Source: Streptomyces prunicolor NBRC 13075 (lineage in GTDB: Bacteria; Actinomycetota; Actinomycetes; Streptomycetales; Streptomycetaceae). From it: a DNA stretch of 52,323 nucleotides. A program made the position numbers and the translations under genes. The notes below the pieces were generated by a model. The model had not been told where the DNA came from. It worked only from the letters and a program-made list of their open reading frames with translations, and did no database searches. Location of the stretch: positions 1 to 52,323 of the forward strand of contig NZ_BARF01000070.1 of the NCBI RefSeq assembly GCF_000367365.1. Reading direction: 5' to 3'. This document shows positions 1-9,099 of this stretch, piece by piece; within the stretch, counting starts at the first letter, position 1, and each line of letters begins with the position of its first letter.

Positions 1-47
1 GGAAGCCGATCCCGGCAGGAGCCCGCGGGACGCAACGATGGCAGGAC

Positions 48-102
48 GGCGCTGAGAGGAACCTGAAGGTACCTGAGGACTCTTCAGGTTCCTCTCAGCG
101 CC
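48..102. repeat. 21-bp perfect inverted repeat upstream of the response regulator
   Basis: Arms at 48-68 and 82-102 are exact reverse complements, separated by 13 nt. The repeat ends 19 nt before the ATG of the response regulator. The arm contains ACCTGAAG and the loop contains a further partial copy (ACCTGAGG). It could be an autoregulatory operator or a terminator for whatever lies to the left of the window. The sequence alone does not decide between these. Confidence 0.8.
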
Positions 103-121
103 CGGCGGCCATGCTGAGGGC

Positions 122-808
122 ATGCGGATACTGGTGGTGGAGGACGACCGGCGGTTGGCGGATCTGCTGCGCCGGGGCCTGGTCGGCGAGGGGTACGCCG
201 TCGACGTCGGGCACGACGGACGCCGTGGTCTGGAGCTCGCGCTGGAGAACCCCTACGACGCGGTGGTACTGGACGTGATGCTGCCGTACGTGAACGGCTA
301 CCGGCTGTGTGCCCGGCTGCGGGAAGCCGGGCAGTGGGTGCCGGTGCTGATGCTGACGGCCAAGGACGGAGAGTACGACCAGGCCGAAGGGCTGGACACC
401 GGCGCGGACGACTACGTGACCAAGCCGTTCTCGTTCATCGCGCTGGCCGCCCGATTACGGGCCCTGATCCGCCGGGGCCGCCCGGAACGGCCGACGGTTC
501 TGCACGTCGGGGACCTCGAGGTCGACCCGGCCTCCCGGCGATGCCGTCGCGGGACGGTGCCCGTCGTACTGACGGCCCGTGAGTTCGCTGTACTGGAGTA
601 CCTGGCCCAGCGAGCCGACGAGACCATCTCCAAGACCGAGATCCTCCAGCATGTGTGGGACGAGCATTTCGACGGTGACGTGAACCTCGTCGAGGTCTAC
701 GTCAGCGCCCTGCGCCGCAAGATCGACGCACCGTTCGGTCGGCAGACCATCCGTACCGTCCGCGGCGCCGGCTACCGCCTCGACCCGGCATACCGGGGCC
801 GACCGTGA
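122..808 (+). CDS. OmpR-family response regulator
   Basis: Two-domain DNA-binding response regulator of 228 aa. The receiver domain (about residues 1-115) has the acidic pair D8/D9, phospho-acceptor D51 in VVLDVMLP, and K101 in VTKPF. The C-terminal winged helix (about 130-220) ends in the typical RTVRGAGYRL. The stop overlaps the GTG of the following histidine kinase (GTGA), so the two are translationally coupled and form a cognate pair. Codon 112 is TTA (455-457), so full translation should need the bldA tRNA in Streptomyces. The start follows a GAGGG about 1 nt away, which is tight, but no better in-frame start is present. A large inverted repeat lies just upstream. The signal it responds to is unknown. 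Confidence 0.95.
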   Translation: MRILVVEDDRRLADLLRRGLVGEGYAVDVGHDGRRGLELALENPYDAVVLDVMLPYVNGYRLCARLREAGQWVPVLMLTAKDGEYDQAEGLDTGADDYVTKPFSFIALAARLRALIRRGRPERPTVLHVGDLEVDPASRRCRRGTVPVVLTAREFAVLEYLAQRADETISKTEILQHVWDEHFDGDVNLVEVYVSALRRKIDAPFGRQTIRTVRGAGYRLDPAYRGRP

Positions 809-2229
809 CCCGGGTCGGTGCCCGACACCTGCTGCGCCGCCTGCGCCCGGCTACCATCCGTGTCCGCCTGGCCGTCCTCGCCGCCGTCATGACCCTCGTC
901 CCGCTCACCGCGGCCGCGATACCGATCGCGCGCACGGAGCGGACTGCCCAGATGCAGAACGCCGACTACAAGGCAGTCAAGATGAGCTCGGCCATCGACC
1001 CGATGATCAACGGTCTCCACGGCGGAAACCCACCCGACTGCACCCGGTCCTTCCAGCCGGCACACGAATCCGAGTACAAGGACCTGAGCCTGTGCCGACC
1101 TACGAAAAAGACGCGTGAAAGTCCGGGGAAACTGTCGCTGATTCCGTGGACCGACCCGCTTCGCGGGCCCGTCCCAATCCGTCAGATCATCTACCGCGCA
1201 CATGTGCACGCAGGCGTCGACGATATCGCTGTCACACAGTCTCTTGAGGCCGAACAGACCCGTTTGAACACGATCGTCCGGCTCCTCATCGGCGGCATCG
1301 CGGGCATGACGCTGGTGGTGTCGGCAACAACTTGGTTCGCCGTCGGCCGGGTACTGCGCCCGGTCGAAGCCATCCGCGCCGATTTCGCCGACCTGAGCGC
1401 CCATCACCTCGACGGGCGTGTTCCGGTCCCCCGTAGTGGCAATGAAATCGCCCGCCTGGCCGTCACCATGAACTCCACCCTCGACCGCCTGCAGAGGGCC
1501 GTCGACCAGCAGCGTCAGTTCACGGACGACGCCTCCCACGAACTGCGCACCCCCCTCGCCTGCCTGCGCACCGAACTCGAACTCGCCCTCCACCACCCGC
1601 ACACCGCCGACTGGCCCCGCGTCGTCCGCGCCGCCCACGACGACACCCTGCGCCTCCAAACCCTCACCACCGACCTGCTGCTCCTCGCCCGGCTCGACGC
1701 CGGACACACCGACCAACCCCCAGGCCCACCCATCGACCTGACCGCTCTGGTCCGTGACGAGACGAGCCGACGGACGCCGCCACCCCACCTCACCCTGACC
1801 GTCCACGTCCCTCCCGAGCCGATCACCGTGAACGGCCAGCAGGCCCTCCTGGCCCGTGTGCTCGGCAACCTCCTCGACAACGCCGAACGCCACGCCGCCG
1901 GCACCATCACAGTTCGTCTCGCCTACGACACCGAGCACCGGCAGGCCGTCCTCGAGGTTCTCGACGACGGCCTGGGCATCCCCCCGGAAGACCACCAGAG
2001 GATCTTCGAACGCTTCAGCCGCCTCGACGACGCACGCACCCGCGACGACGGCGGCGCAGGACTCGGCCTCGCCATCGCCGCCCGCATCGCCACCACACAC
2101 CACGGCACACTCACCATCGCCCCGAGCTCCCAGGGCGCCCGCTTCCTCCTGCGCCTCCCCACAAGCACCCCGCCGCCGCAGGACCCACTGACCACAGCGG
2201 CTTTTTTCAGCCCCACCGAGGCGACCTGA
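805..2229 (+). CDS. Sensor histidine kinase, partner of the upstream response regulator
   Basis: Membrane sensor kinase of 474 aa. It has an N-terminal membrane segment (about residues 20-42), an extracytoplasmic sensor region of roughly 110 aa, a second membrane segment (about 155-178), a HAMP linker, and HisKA with the phospho-accepting H245 in DDASHELRTPLA. The HATPase_c domain follows, with NLLDNAERHA (N box), DDGLGIP (G1) and GGAGLGLAIA (G2). GTG start overlaps the regulator stop by 4 nt. The sensor region has two cysteines (in PDCTRS and LSLCRP), which could form a disulfide outside the cell; that is inference. The stimulus and the regulated genes cannot be read from the sequence. Confidence 0.94.
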   Translation: MTRVGARHLLRRLRPATIRVRLAVLAAVMTLVPLTAAAIPIARTERTAQMQNADYKAVKMSSAIDPMINGLHGGNPPDCTRSFQPAHESEYKDLSLCRPTKKTRESPGKLSLIPWTDPLRGPVPIRQIIYRAHVHAGVDDIAVTQSLEAEQTRLNTIVRLLIGGIAGMTLVVSATTWFAVGRVLRPVEAIRADFADLSAHHLDGRVPVPRSGNEIARLAVTMNSTLDRLQRAVDQQRQFTDDASHELRTPLACLRTELELALHHPHTADWPRVVRAAHDDTLRLQTLTTDLLLLARLDAGHTDQPPGPPIDLTALVRDETSRRTPPPHLTLTVHVPPEPITVNGQQALLARVLGNLLDNAERHAAGTITVRLAYDTEHRQAVLEVLDDGLGIPPEDHQRIFERFSRLDDARTRDDGGAGLGLAIAARIATTHHGTLTIAPSSQGARFLLRLPTSTPPPQDPLTTAAFFSPTEAT

Positions 2230-2747
2230 ATCGGCCCTGCCCGTGACTGGCTCGGAGGGCCAAGTGGGTCCGTATCAAGCCGTCTTCCCGGGCAGCGACC
2301 TTCACAGACCGGGCCGATTCGAGACGCCTTGACGGTCCCAGATCGCGTCGCCGTAGCCACGTGAAGAGCCCTCTGGCGAAGACCCCGGCGAAGAAGGCAA
2401 CTCTCCGCAGGCGATCGGCTTGAGCGGCAGCCTTCCGGGCGGTTTCGGCGCAGTGCTACCCCGCCCACCGTCACCGCGACGAGGTCCACCGCGCCCGCGA
2501 AGAGACCTCTGGGGAAGCCCCCGGCGAAGAGAGCAACTCCCCGCAAACGAACGGCCCGAGCCGCAGTCCCCTTTCCGGTCCCCGCGCCACGCCACCCACC
2601 CACTCACCCACCACCGCCACCACCTCGCCCAGCCCACCGCGCCCGCGAAGAAGCCGGCAACGGCCCCGGCAAGAGCCCCCCCGCGAGCAACCAGCCCGAG
2701 CCACCCCCCCCCGGGCCCCCTGACCCCGGGGCCTCCGCCCCCCCCCG
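2230..2747. other. Non-coding gap with degenerate direct repeats
   Basis: About 520 bp between the convergent kinase and ketoacyl synthase genes. No convincing gene is present on either strand. Two related segments are visible, near 2369-2412 and 2504-2549. Both run 'CCTCTGG(C/G)GAAG' - 'CCCCGGCGAAGA' - 'GCAACT(C/T)(T/C)CCGC', and a weaker third trace lies near 2640-2680. The far end is extremely C-rich. The ORFs here are arginine/glycine or proline-rich and look like by-products of GC bias. Confidence 0.55.
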
Positions 2748-4580
2748 CTACCCCACCCGCCGCAACGCCAACACCGCGTTATGCCCCCCGAACCCAAACG
2801 AATTACTCAACGCGAGATCCCCCACCCCCGGCACACCCGCACGCACACCCGCACGCCCACCCCCGAGCCCACCCCCAGGCAACTCCCGCGCCACCCCCAT
2901 CACCACATCCAGCCCGATCGCATCATCCAGCTCACTCCCCACCCCCACAGTCGGCGGCACCACCCCGTGATGCAACGTCAGCACCGTCGCCACCGCCTCA
3001 ACCCCACCCGCAGCCCCCTGCAGATGCCCGAGATTCCCCTTGAGCGCGGTGACAGGAACGTTTCTGCGACCGAACACCGCCCGCAACGCCCCCGCCTCCG
3101 CGAGATCCCCCTCCACCGTCGCCGTCGCATGCGCGTTCACATGGACGACGTCCGCGACATACCCGCCCGCGTCCCGCACCGCCCGCCGCACGGCGAGCGC
3201 GACCCCGGCGCCCGACGGATCCGGCGCCGCCATGTGATGCGCGTCGGCGGACAGTCCCCACCCCGCCGCCTCGCAGTAGATCCGCGCCCCACGCGCGCGT
3301 GCGTGTTCCTCGGCCTCCAGGACCAGCACCCCCGCGCCCTCCCCGTTCACGAACCCGTCCCGGTCCTTCGCGAACGGCCGTGACGGTGACGAACCGTCCG
3401 CCAACCCCCGCGTGGACAACGCCCGCATCGCCGCGAACGACGCCATGATCGCCGGCGTGACGACCGCCTCGGCCCCGCCCGCGAGGGCGATGTCGACACG
3501 GCCGTACCGTATGCGGTCGATGGCCGCCCCGATCGCCTCCGTGCCGGAGGCACACGCCGCGGTGACCGTGCGGGCCTCCCCGGTGATGTGCAGGTCGAGG
3601 GAGACCTGGGACGCGGCCTGCGACGGAACGGTCATCGGCGTGGTGAGCGGCGAGACACCGCGCGGCCCCTTGTCCCGCAGTTTGCGGTCGCCGCCGACGA
3701 GCACGGACGCGTCCCCGAGAATCGCCCCGAGGCTGACCCCGACCCGTTCGGGATCGAGCCCGCTCTCCCGCGTGCCGCCCGCCACGAACCCGGCGTCGCC
3801 CCACGCCTCCCGCGCGGCCAGCACCGCGAACTGCGCGGCCCGGTTCATCCGCCGCGCCGCCTGCCGCGGCAGCAGCTCCATCGGATCGACGGGCACGGTC
3901 CCGGCCACCCGCACGGGCAGCTCCGCGAACTCCTCCCCGTCCAGTTCCCGTATCCCGTGCCGCCCGTCGAGCAGCCCCCGCCACAACTCGTCGACCCCGA
4001 CCCCGAGCGGCGTAACGGCCCCCAGCCCGGTGACCACCACCCGCCGCGGCCCACCCACGGCCGCCACCACCCGCTCCGGACGCGGATGATGCCGTACGAC
4101 GAACTCCGCACCGGCGACCGCACCACCCCAGCTCCGCATCTCCGCGTCGGTCACGACGTCGTCCCCCGACCCCCCGTCGAGGTCCCGATGCCACACCCCC
4201 CACCGCCGCACGTACGACACCTCGTCCGCCCCCGGATCCACCACCCGCAACGAACTCACCCGGTCGCCCTCCCGGAACTCGACGGACGCGAGGTCGTCGG
4301 AGACGAGTCGCGGCACTGACCCCACATCCAGTCGCCGGCACCCGCTGATCACTCGGCGGTCGCGGCCGAGCACCTCGTCGTGGTCCGTGCCGCCGAGCGG
4401 TGGCCGCAGGGTGACCCGGATCGTCTCGGGCGTCTCGGGGAGGGTGTGGGTGACGACGTACCAGCAGGCGCGTTCGGCGTCGGCCGGGGTCAGGGCGATC
4501 AGGTCGCCCGGGATGACCTCGGCGGCGGTCACGGGGTGGGGCGCGAAGGGGACTTGTGACGAATCGGATGAATTGGACAT
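2748..4580 (-). CDS. Beta-ketoacyl synthase (KAS II/FabF-like) with an unknown N-terminal extension
   Basis: Condensing enzyme of 610 aa. From about residue 180 (RRVVVTGLGAVTPLG) it is a full thiolase-fold KAS. The nucleophile Cys is in TAACASGTEAIG, the first His in NAHATATVEGD, and the Lys/second His in KGNLGHLQGAAGG, so Claisen condensation of acyl-ACP/CoA with malonyl-ACP is the expected chemistry. The first 180 residues precede the usual FabF start, carry no motif I recognise, and are continuous in frame with no internal stop. The ATG is preceded by AGGAAG. No ACP, ketoreductase or other polyketide genes adjoin it, so it is neither the housekeeping fatty-acid cluster nor an obvious biosynthetic cluster. 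The substrate is unknown. Confidence 0.85.
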   Translation of the reverse strand: MSNSSDSSQVPFAPHPVTAAEVIPGDLIALTPADAERACWYVVTHTLPETPETIRVTLRPPLGGTDHDEVLGRDRRVISGCRRLDVGSVPRLVSDDLASVEFREGDRVSSLRVVDPGADEVSYVRRWGVWHRDLDGGSGDDVVTDAEMRSWGGAVAGAEFVVRHHPRPERVVAAVGGPRRVVVTGLGAVTPLGVGVDELWRGLLDGRHGIRELDGEEFAELPVRVAGTVPVDPMELLPRQAARRMNRAAQFAVLAAREAWGDAGFVAGGTRESGLDPERVGVSLGAILGDASVLVGGDRKLRDKGPRGVSPLTTPMTVPSQAASQVSLDLHITGEARTVTAACASGTEAIGAAIDRIRYGRVDIALAGGAEAVVTPAIMASFAAMRALSTRGLADGSSPSRPFAKDRDGFVNGEGAGVLVLEAEEHARARGARIYCEAAGWGLSADAHHMAAPDPSGAGVALAVRRAVRDAGGYVADVVHVNAHATATVEGDLAEAGALRAVFGRRNVPVTALKGNLGHLQGAAGGVEAVATVLTLHHGVVPPTVGVGSELDDAIGLDVVMGVARELPGGGLGGGRAGVRAGVPGVGDLALSNSFGFGGHNAVLALRRVG

Positions 4581-4919
4581 ATCTATACACGCTTCCTGGG
4601 GACGGAACAGGCTTATGCCCTACGACAAACCATCCCGAGTGAACTGGATCAAATCGGAAAAAGCGACGGTTGAAAGGTGAACCTGTTACGCCCCGGGAGC
4701 TTTCAAGGTCCGCTGAAATAGGGCGAGTTGTCCAGTTGATCACCAGGGTTATGTGTGGAACATCACTTTCACGGCCGTCGCGGCCGCCCCCGCACTCACT
4801 TGTTCCCTGGATTTAACGCGAGCCCCTCTGGCAACTCCCTTTCTACGCGCGTAACTTGAGCCGACTCCCCACAGGCACCCGGTATCGGCAGCTACACGAA
4901 GTACGAGGAGACCGCCAGC
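4581..4919. other. Divergent intergenic region
   Basis: About 340 bp between the divergent ketoacyl synthase and secreted nuclease genes, less GC-rich around 4600-4690, as expected for promoters. I cannot assign -35/-10 boxes with confidence in either direction. No RNA gene or repeat is evident. Confidence 0.5.
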
Positions 4920-7367
4920 GTGTCCAGACCTGAAGGGCGCAGACCCCGCGCCCGCCGTACCGCCCAAGCGATCGTCTCGGTGGGCGCGGCGGGAGCATTC
5001 GCCTTCACCGCCCTGCCCACCGCGTCCGCAACTCCCTCCGCCTCGGCGGTCATCGCGGAGGTGTACGGCGGCGGGGGCAACTCGGGAGCGACCTTGACCC
5101 GGGACTTCGTCGAACTCGGCAACGCCGGTTCGACGGCCTACGACCTGTCGGGCTACAGCGTCCAGTACCTGCCCGGTACGCCTTCCTCCGGCTCCACTTG
5201 GCAGGTCACCGCCCTCACCGGCGCGATCGCCCCCGGCGCCCGCTACCTGGTCGGCGAGGGCACCGGCAGCGGCGGCACGACCGCGCTGCCGACCACCGAC
5301 GCCACCGGCTCGATCGCCATGAGCGCGACCTCCGGCACCATCGCCCTGGTCTCCGGCACCACCGCGCTGACCTGCAAGACCGCCGCGGACTGCGCGGCCG
5401 ACCCGAGCATCGTCGACCTCACGGGCTACGGCACCGCGGTCGTCCGCGAGGGCAGCGGCCCGGCCACCGGCGCCTCCAACACGGCCGGCGTCGCCCGCGC
5501 CGACTTCCTCGCCGACACCGACGACAACGCGGCGGACTTCACCGCCGGTACCCCGTCACCGGTCAACTCGGCCGGGGAGACGCCCGGTTCGGGCGACGGC
5601 GGCGGCGACGGTGGTGACGGCGGCTCGCCGACCGACCCCGGTACCGTCCGCGTCCACGACATCCAGGGCACGACCCGCCTCTCGCCGTACTCCGGCCAGA
5701 CGGTCACCCGCGTCCCGGGCATCGTCACCGGCGTCCGCAGCAGCGGCTCCCTCGGCTACTGGATCCAGGACCCGACGCCCGACACCGACCCGCGCACCAG
5801 CGAGGCCGTGTTCGTCTATACCGGTTCCACCAAGCCCACGGTGGCGGCGGGCGATTCGGTCCTGGTCACCGGCAAGGTCAGCGAGTACTACCCGAGCAGC
5901 ACCAGCCAGTCGAACACCGAGATCACCGGCCCGACCACCACGGTCCTCTCCAGCGGCAACGCCCTCCCGGACGCCGTGACGCTGGACGCCACCTCGGTCC
6001 CCGACGCCTACATCCCGACCGCGTCCGGCGGCAGCATCGAATCCCTCGCGCTCCAACCCACCGTCTACGCCCAGGACTTCTACGAGTCCCTGGAGGGCAT
6101 GCGGGTCACCTTCGCCGACGCCCGCGTGGTCGGCGCGAGCGACGCGTACGGCGAACTGTGGGTCACGGTCAAGCCGAACGAGAACGCCACGGCACGCGGC
6201 GGCACCCTCTACTCCTCCTACGACCAGCCCAACACCGGCCGTATCGAGGTCATGTCGCTCGACACCACCTCAATCTTCCCCGTCGCCAACGTCGGTGACG
6301 AACTGTCAGGAGTCACGACCGGCCCCCTCGACTACTCCACCTACGGCGGCTACAACGTCCAGGCCACCCAGCTCGGCACCCTCGTCGACAACGGCCTGAA
6401 GCAGGAGGTGACCCGCCGTCAGAAGAAGGACGAGCTGGCGGTCGCCACGTACAACGTCGAGAACCTGGACGCACTCGACACCCAGGAGAAGTTCGACCGG
6501 CTCGCCGAGGGCGTCGCGGTCAACCTCAACTCGCCCGACATCGTGGCCCTGGAGGAGATCCAGGACGACAACGGCGCGACGAACGACGGCACGGTGACGG
6601 CCGAGGGCACCCTGAAGCGCTTCACGGACGCGGTCCGCGCGGCCGGTGGCCCCGCGTACAAGTGGCGTTACATCTCGCCGACCAACAACCAGGACGGCGG
6701 CGAGCCCGGCGGCAACATCCGCCAGGTCTTCCTCTTCAACCCCAAGCGGGTCTCCTTCACCGACCACCCGGGCGGCGACGCGACCACCGCCACGAGCGTG
6801 GTGAAGACCCGCAAGGGCGTCGAACTCACCTACTCCCCGGGCCGTATCGACCCGACCAACGCGGCCTGGGAGGACAGCCGCAAGCCGCTGGTCGGCGAGT
6901 TCACCTTCCAGGGCGAGCAGGTCTTCGTGATCGCCAACCACTTCATCTCCAAGGGCGGCGATCAGCCGATCCACGGCCGCTACCAGCCCCCGGCCCGCAG
7001 CTCGGAGACCCAGCGCGCGGCCCAGGCGGCGGAGGTCAACACCTTCGTCAAGTCCCTGCTGGCGGCGGACAAGAACGCCAAGGCGGTCGTCCTCGGCGAC
7101 CTGAACGACTACGAGTTCTCCCAGACGGTGACCACCCTGACGGCCGACAAGGTCCTCAAGCCCCTGATCACCACCCTCCCCACCGCCGAGCGCTACACCT
7201 ACGTCTACGACGGCAACTCCCAGACCCTGGACCACATCCTCACCAGCCCCGCGGTGACGTCCTTCAACTACGACGTCGTCCACATCAACGCGGAGTTCGC
7301 GGACCAGGCAAGCGACCACGACCCACAGATCGTCCGAATCGACCTCGCCAAATGCCGTAGGCACTAG
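4920..7367 (+). CDS. Secreted endonuclease/exonuclease/phosphatase-family nuclease with lamin-tail domain
   Basis: Extracellular nuclease of 815 aa. Order: Arg-rich n-region plus hydrophobic core and Ala-X-Ala-like signal (1-38); lamin-tail-like domain (about 42-205, VIAEVYGGGGNSG, DFVELGN, LSGYSVQYLPG); Gly/Asp-rich linker (about 218-238); an OB-like beta region (about 245-490); and a C-terminal EEP domain (about 508-810). EEP motifs include VATYNVENLD, VALEEIQDDNG, IANHFISKGG, VVLGDLNDY and the terminal SDHDPQIV, giving the metal-binding and catalytic Asn/Asp/His set. The architecture matches ExeM/YhcR-type secreted DNases, so scavenging of extracellular nucleic acid is likely. GTG start with GAGGAG 9-10 nt upstream. 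Stands alone. Confidence 0.92.
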   Translation: MSRPEGRRPRARRTAQAIVSVGAAGAFAFTALPTASATPSASAVIAEVYGGGGNSGATLTRDFVELGNAGSTAYDLSGYSVQYLPGTPSSGSTWQVTALTGAIAPGARYLVGEGTGSGGTTALPTTDATGSIAMSATSGTIALVSGTTALTCKTAADCAADPSIVDLTGYGTAVVREGSGPATGASNTAGVARADFLADTDDNAADFTAGTPSPVNSAGETPGSGDGGGDGGDGGSPTDPGTVRVHDIQGTTRLSPYSGQTVTRVPGIVTGVRSSGSLGYWIQDPTPDTDPRTSEAVFVYTGSTKPTVAAGDSVLVTGKVSEYYPSSTSQSNTEITGPTTTVLSSGNALPDAVTLDATSVPDAYIPTASGGSIESLALQPTVYAQDFYESLEGMRVTFADARVVGASDAYGELWVTVKPNENATARGGTLYSSYDQPNTGRIEVMSLDTTSIFPVANVGDELSGVTTGPLDYSTYGGYNVQATQLGTLVDNGLKQEVTRRQKKDELAVATYNVENLDALDTQEKFDRLAEGVAVNLNSPDIVALEEIQDDNGATNDGTVTAEGTLKRFTDAVRAAGGPAYKWRYISPTNNQDGGEPGGNIRQVFLFNPKRVSFTDHPGGDATTATSVVKTRKGVELTYSPGRIDPTNAAWEDSRKPLVGEFTFQGEQVFVIANHFISKGGDQPIHGRYQPPARSSETQRAAQAAEVNTFVKSLLAADKNAKAVVLGDLNDYEFSQTVTTLTADKVLKPLITTLPTAERYTYVYDGNSQTLDHILTSPAVTSFNYDVVHINAEFADQASDHDPQIVRIDLAKCRRH

Positions 7368-7381
7368 GGCAGTTGGACGGC

Positions 7382-7417
7382 GACGGGGCGGAACGGCGCG
7401 AGCCGTCCCGCCCCGTC
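7382..7417. terminator. Terminator hairpin after the secreted nuclease
   Basis: Stem GACGGGGCGG (7382-7391) pairs with CCGCCCCGTC (7408-7417). The loop holds a further ACGGC/GCCGT pairing. Lies 15 nt after the nuclease stop. No U-tract, as is common in Streptomyces. Confidence 0.7.
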
Positions 7418-7508
7418 ACCACGACCGGCTCCGGCGAGGAGACCAAGGGCAAGCCCCCAGCTGTATTGCACCAAGACCGACGTCCACTTCAAACCCCGGG
7501 CAGGGCAA

Positions 7509-7556
7509 CCCCCTAGGGGCGCGGGGAACTGCGCGACCAGCCACAACGCGCCCGCA
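7509..7556 (+). repeat. Dispersed Streptomyces intergenic repeat, copy 1
   Basis: Contains CCCCCTAGGGGCGCGGGG followed by AACTGCGCGACCAGCCACAA. The same sequence in reverse orientation is at 48905-48942, and its beginning recurs at the right edge of the window. It lies between the 3' ends of convergent genes. The CCCCTAGGGG part can form a short stem. Confidence 0.8.
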
Positions 7557-7578
7557 CTCGAAGGACAACCCAAGCCAC

Positions 7579-8913
7579 TCAGACGCTAAGGCGCACACCC
7601 CGTTCCACCGCACTCCGCCCCGTCACCATGACCAACCCGACCCCCACCACCAGCCCCACCGCAGGCAACACCGGGAACCGCCCGCCATACGCGAACCCAT
7701 GCCCGGCGAACCAGATCAGCGCACTCACACTCGCCGCCATCCCACCCCACAACGCCCAAGGCCAACGCGGGAGTTCAAACGGCAGATCCCCCGGTCGCGT
7801 CCGCTCGTACACCACCACGAGCCCCCGCTCCAACGGCCGCAACGCCGCTACGACCCCCACCAGCACAACCCCCAGCACGACCAGCCAGGGCACCCGCAAC
7901 ACCCACCAACTCCCCGACCCATAGGCCGGTTCGGGAGCGAGCCCGGTGAGATAGAAGGCGCCGGCGACGATCAGCACCGGCAACATGTGCCACAGGTAGA
8001 GCGTCATACTGGCCCCGCCCAACGGCCGTACAAGTCCCCAGAGTTGCTCACGCGCCAACAGCCGCCGCAGCACAGGCGCGAGCAACAACGCCAGCCCGAC
8101 CTGCCCAACCGTCCAGGCCAGCATCGCGGCGGACGGGGGATTGGTATTGCTCGGACTCTGCCCGGTCACCAGGATCAGACTCACCGGGAACGGCCCGAAC
8201 GCGACCAACACGGCGAAGACGACCGCACCGCCCACCGCCATGCAGACGGACAGGGCGGACCGTTCGGCCAGGAGCACGTCCCGCCAGCAGAAGCCCAGTT
8301 GATAGGCGACACCCCACACGAGCACGTAGTTGAGCAGCCCGACGAAGGGCGCGTGCCCGGCGACCACCAGCGCATCGGCGCCGACCGCGACCACCCCCAT
8401 CACCACCGGCACCCGCAGCCCCCACCTCCGATGTGCCGTGTGCAGCACCGGCGTTGCCGCGCTGAGCAGCAGATACACCGGCAGGAACCAGAACTGCATG
8501 GCCATCGCCCACCCGACGAGCGCGAGGATGCCGGGGTCCACCCCGACCGCCGAGCAGATCGCGACGGCGACCAGCACCAGCCCGCTGTACACCCCGGCCG
8601 GCAGCAGCAGCCGTAGCGCCCGTTGCCCCACCCAACCGGTCGCCGTACGGCCCTCGTTGCGGGCCCGCGCCCAGGAGCCGCCCGCCGCATGGCCGCCGGC
8701 CAGGAAGAACAGCGGCATGATCTGGAACCCCAGGGTGAGCCACTGGGTCCAGGGCACGGTGGCGAGCAACTCCGGTGCGCTTATCGCTCCGTTGGGCTCC
8801 CGCACCAACCCGGTGATCAGCCAGTGCCCGAACACCACCAGCACGATCGCCCACGCCCGCAAGAAGTCGACGTAGCGATCCCGGCCTCCGCTGCCCCCGC
8901 TCAAGCTCCCCAT
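7579..8913 (-). CDS. Acyltransferase family 3 membrane protein
   Basis: Integral membrane protein of 444 aa, about ten hydrophobic segments. The N-terminus RDRYVDFLRAWAIVLVVFGHWL carries the Arg and His typical of acyltransferase-3 (PF01757) proteins. These transfer acyl groups such as acetyl or succinyl from the cytoplasmic side onto carbohydrates or lipids outside. GGHAAGGSW and WFLPVYLLLS further along fit the family. It ends in a basic tail. Start ATG at 8913 lacks a strong ribosome site but gives the conserved N-terminus directly. The gene is solitary and convergent with the nuclease, so the substrate cannot be inferred. Confidence 0.88.
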   Translation of the reverse strand: MGSLSGGSGGRDRYVDFLRAWAIVLVVFGHWLITGLVREPNGAISAPELLATVPWTQWLTLGFQIMPLFFLAGGHAAGGSWARARNEGRTATGWVGQRALRLLLPAGVYSGLVLVAVAICSAVGVDPGILALVGWAMAMQFWFLPVYLLLSAATPVLHTAHRRWGLRVPVVMGVVAVGADALVVAGHAPFVGLLNYVLVWGVAYQLGFCWRDVLLAERSALSVCMAVGGAVVFAVLVAFGPFPVSLILVTGQSPSNTNPPSAAMLAWTVGQVGLALLLAPVLRRLLAREQLWGLVRPLGGASMTLYLWHMLPVLIVAGAFYLTGLAPEPAYGSGSWWVLRVPWLVVLGVVLVGVVAALRPLERGLVVVYERTRPGDLPFELPRWPWALWGGMAASVSALIWFAGHGFAYGGRFPVLPAVGLVVGVGLVMVTGRSAVERGVRLSV

Positions 8914-9099
8914 AAGTCGTCATAGTGCGCCCGGTGAAAGGGAGTTGAGAGGAAGGTGCGCCGTCCCGCAACCAATCCGTGCCCGTCGCGACACCCGTCA
9001 CCGATCCGCGCCGGGCCCGCCGTCGCTCGCCAAATCCCTTGACCCGCCCTTGCCTTGACTCGCCCCTGTCAACGCTGCTTCCCTGAGCCCACACAGCGA

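Noticed and set aside
772..2103. Long open frame (443 codons) on the minus strand across the histidine kinase
   Set aside because: The plus-strand kinase has all expected motifs; this frame is the usual high-GC antisense shadow.
2748..4580. Start of a polyketide or fatty-acid biosynthetic cluster
   Set aside because: No acyl carrier protein, acyltransferase, ketoreductase or tailoring gene is adjacent; neighbours are a two-component system and a nuclease.
2998..4743. 581-codon Arg/Gly-rich frame overlapping the ketoacyl synthase
   Set aside because: Out of register with the KAS motifs, with composition typical of a frame-shifted shadow.
5556..7364. Long minus-strand frames under the secreted nuclease
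   Set aside because: Low-complexity Gly/Val/Arg sequence without motifs; the plus strand encodes the nuclease.
7441..7490. Second dre-like site (GCACCAAGACC) near the nuclease end
   Set aside because: Not palindromic and located after, not before, a gene.
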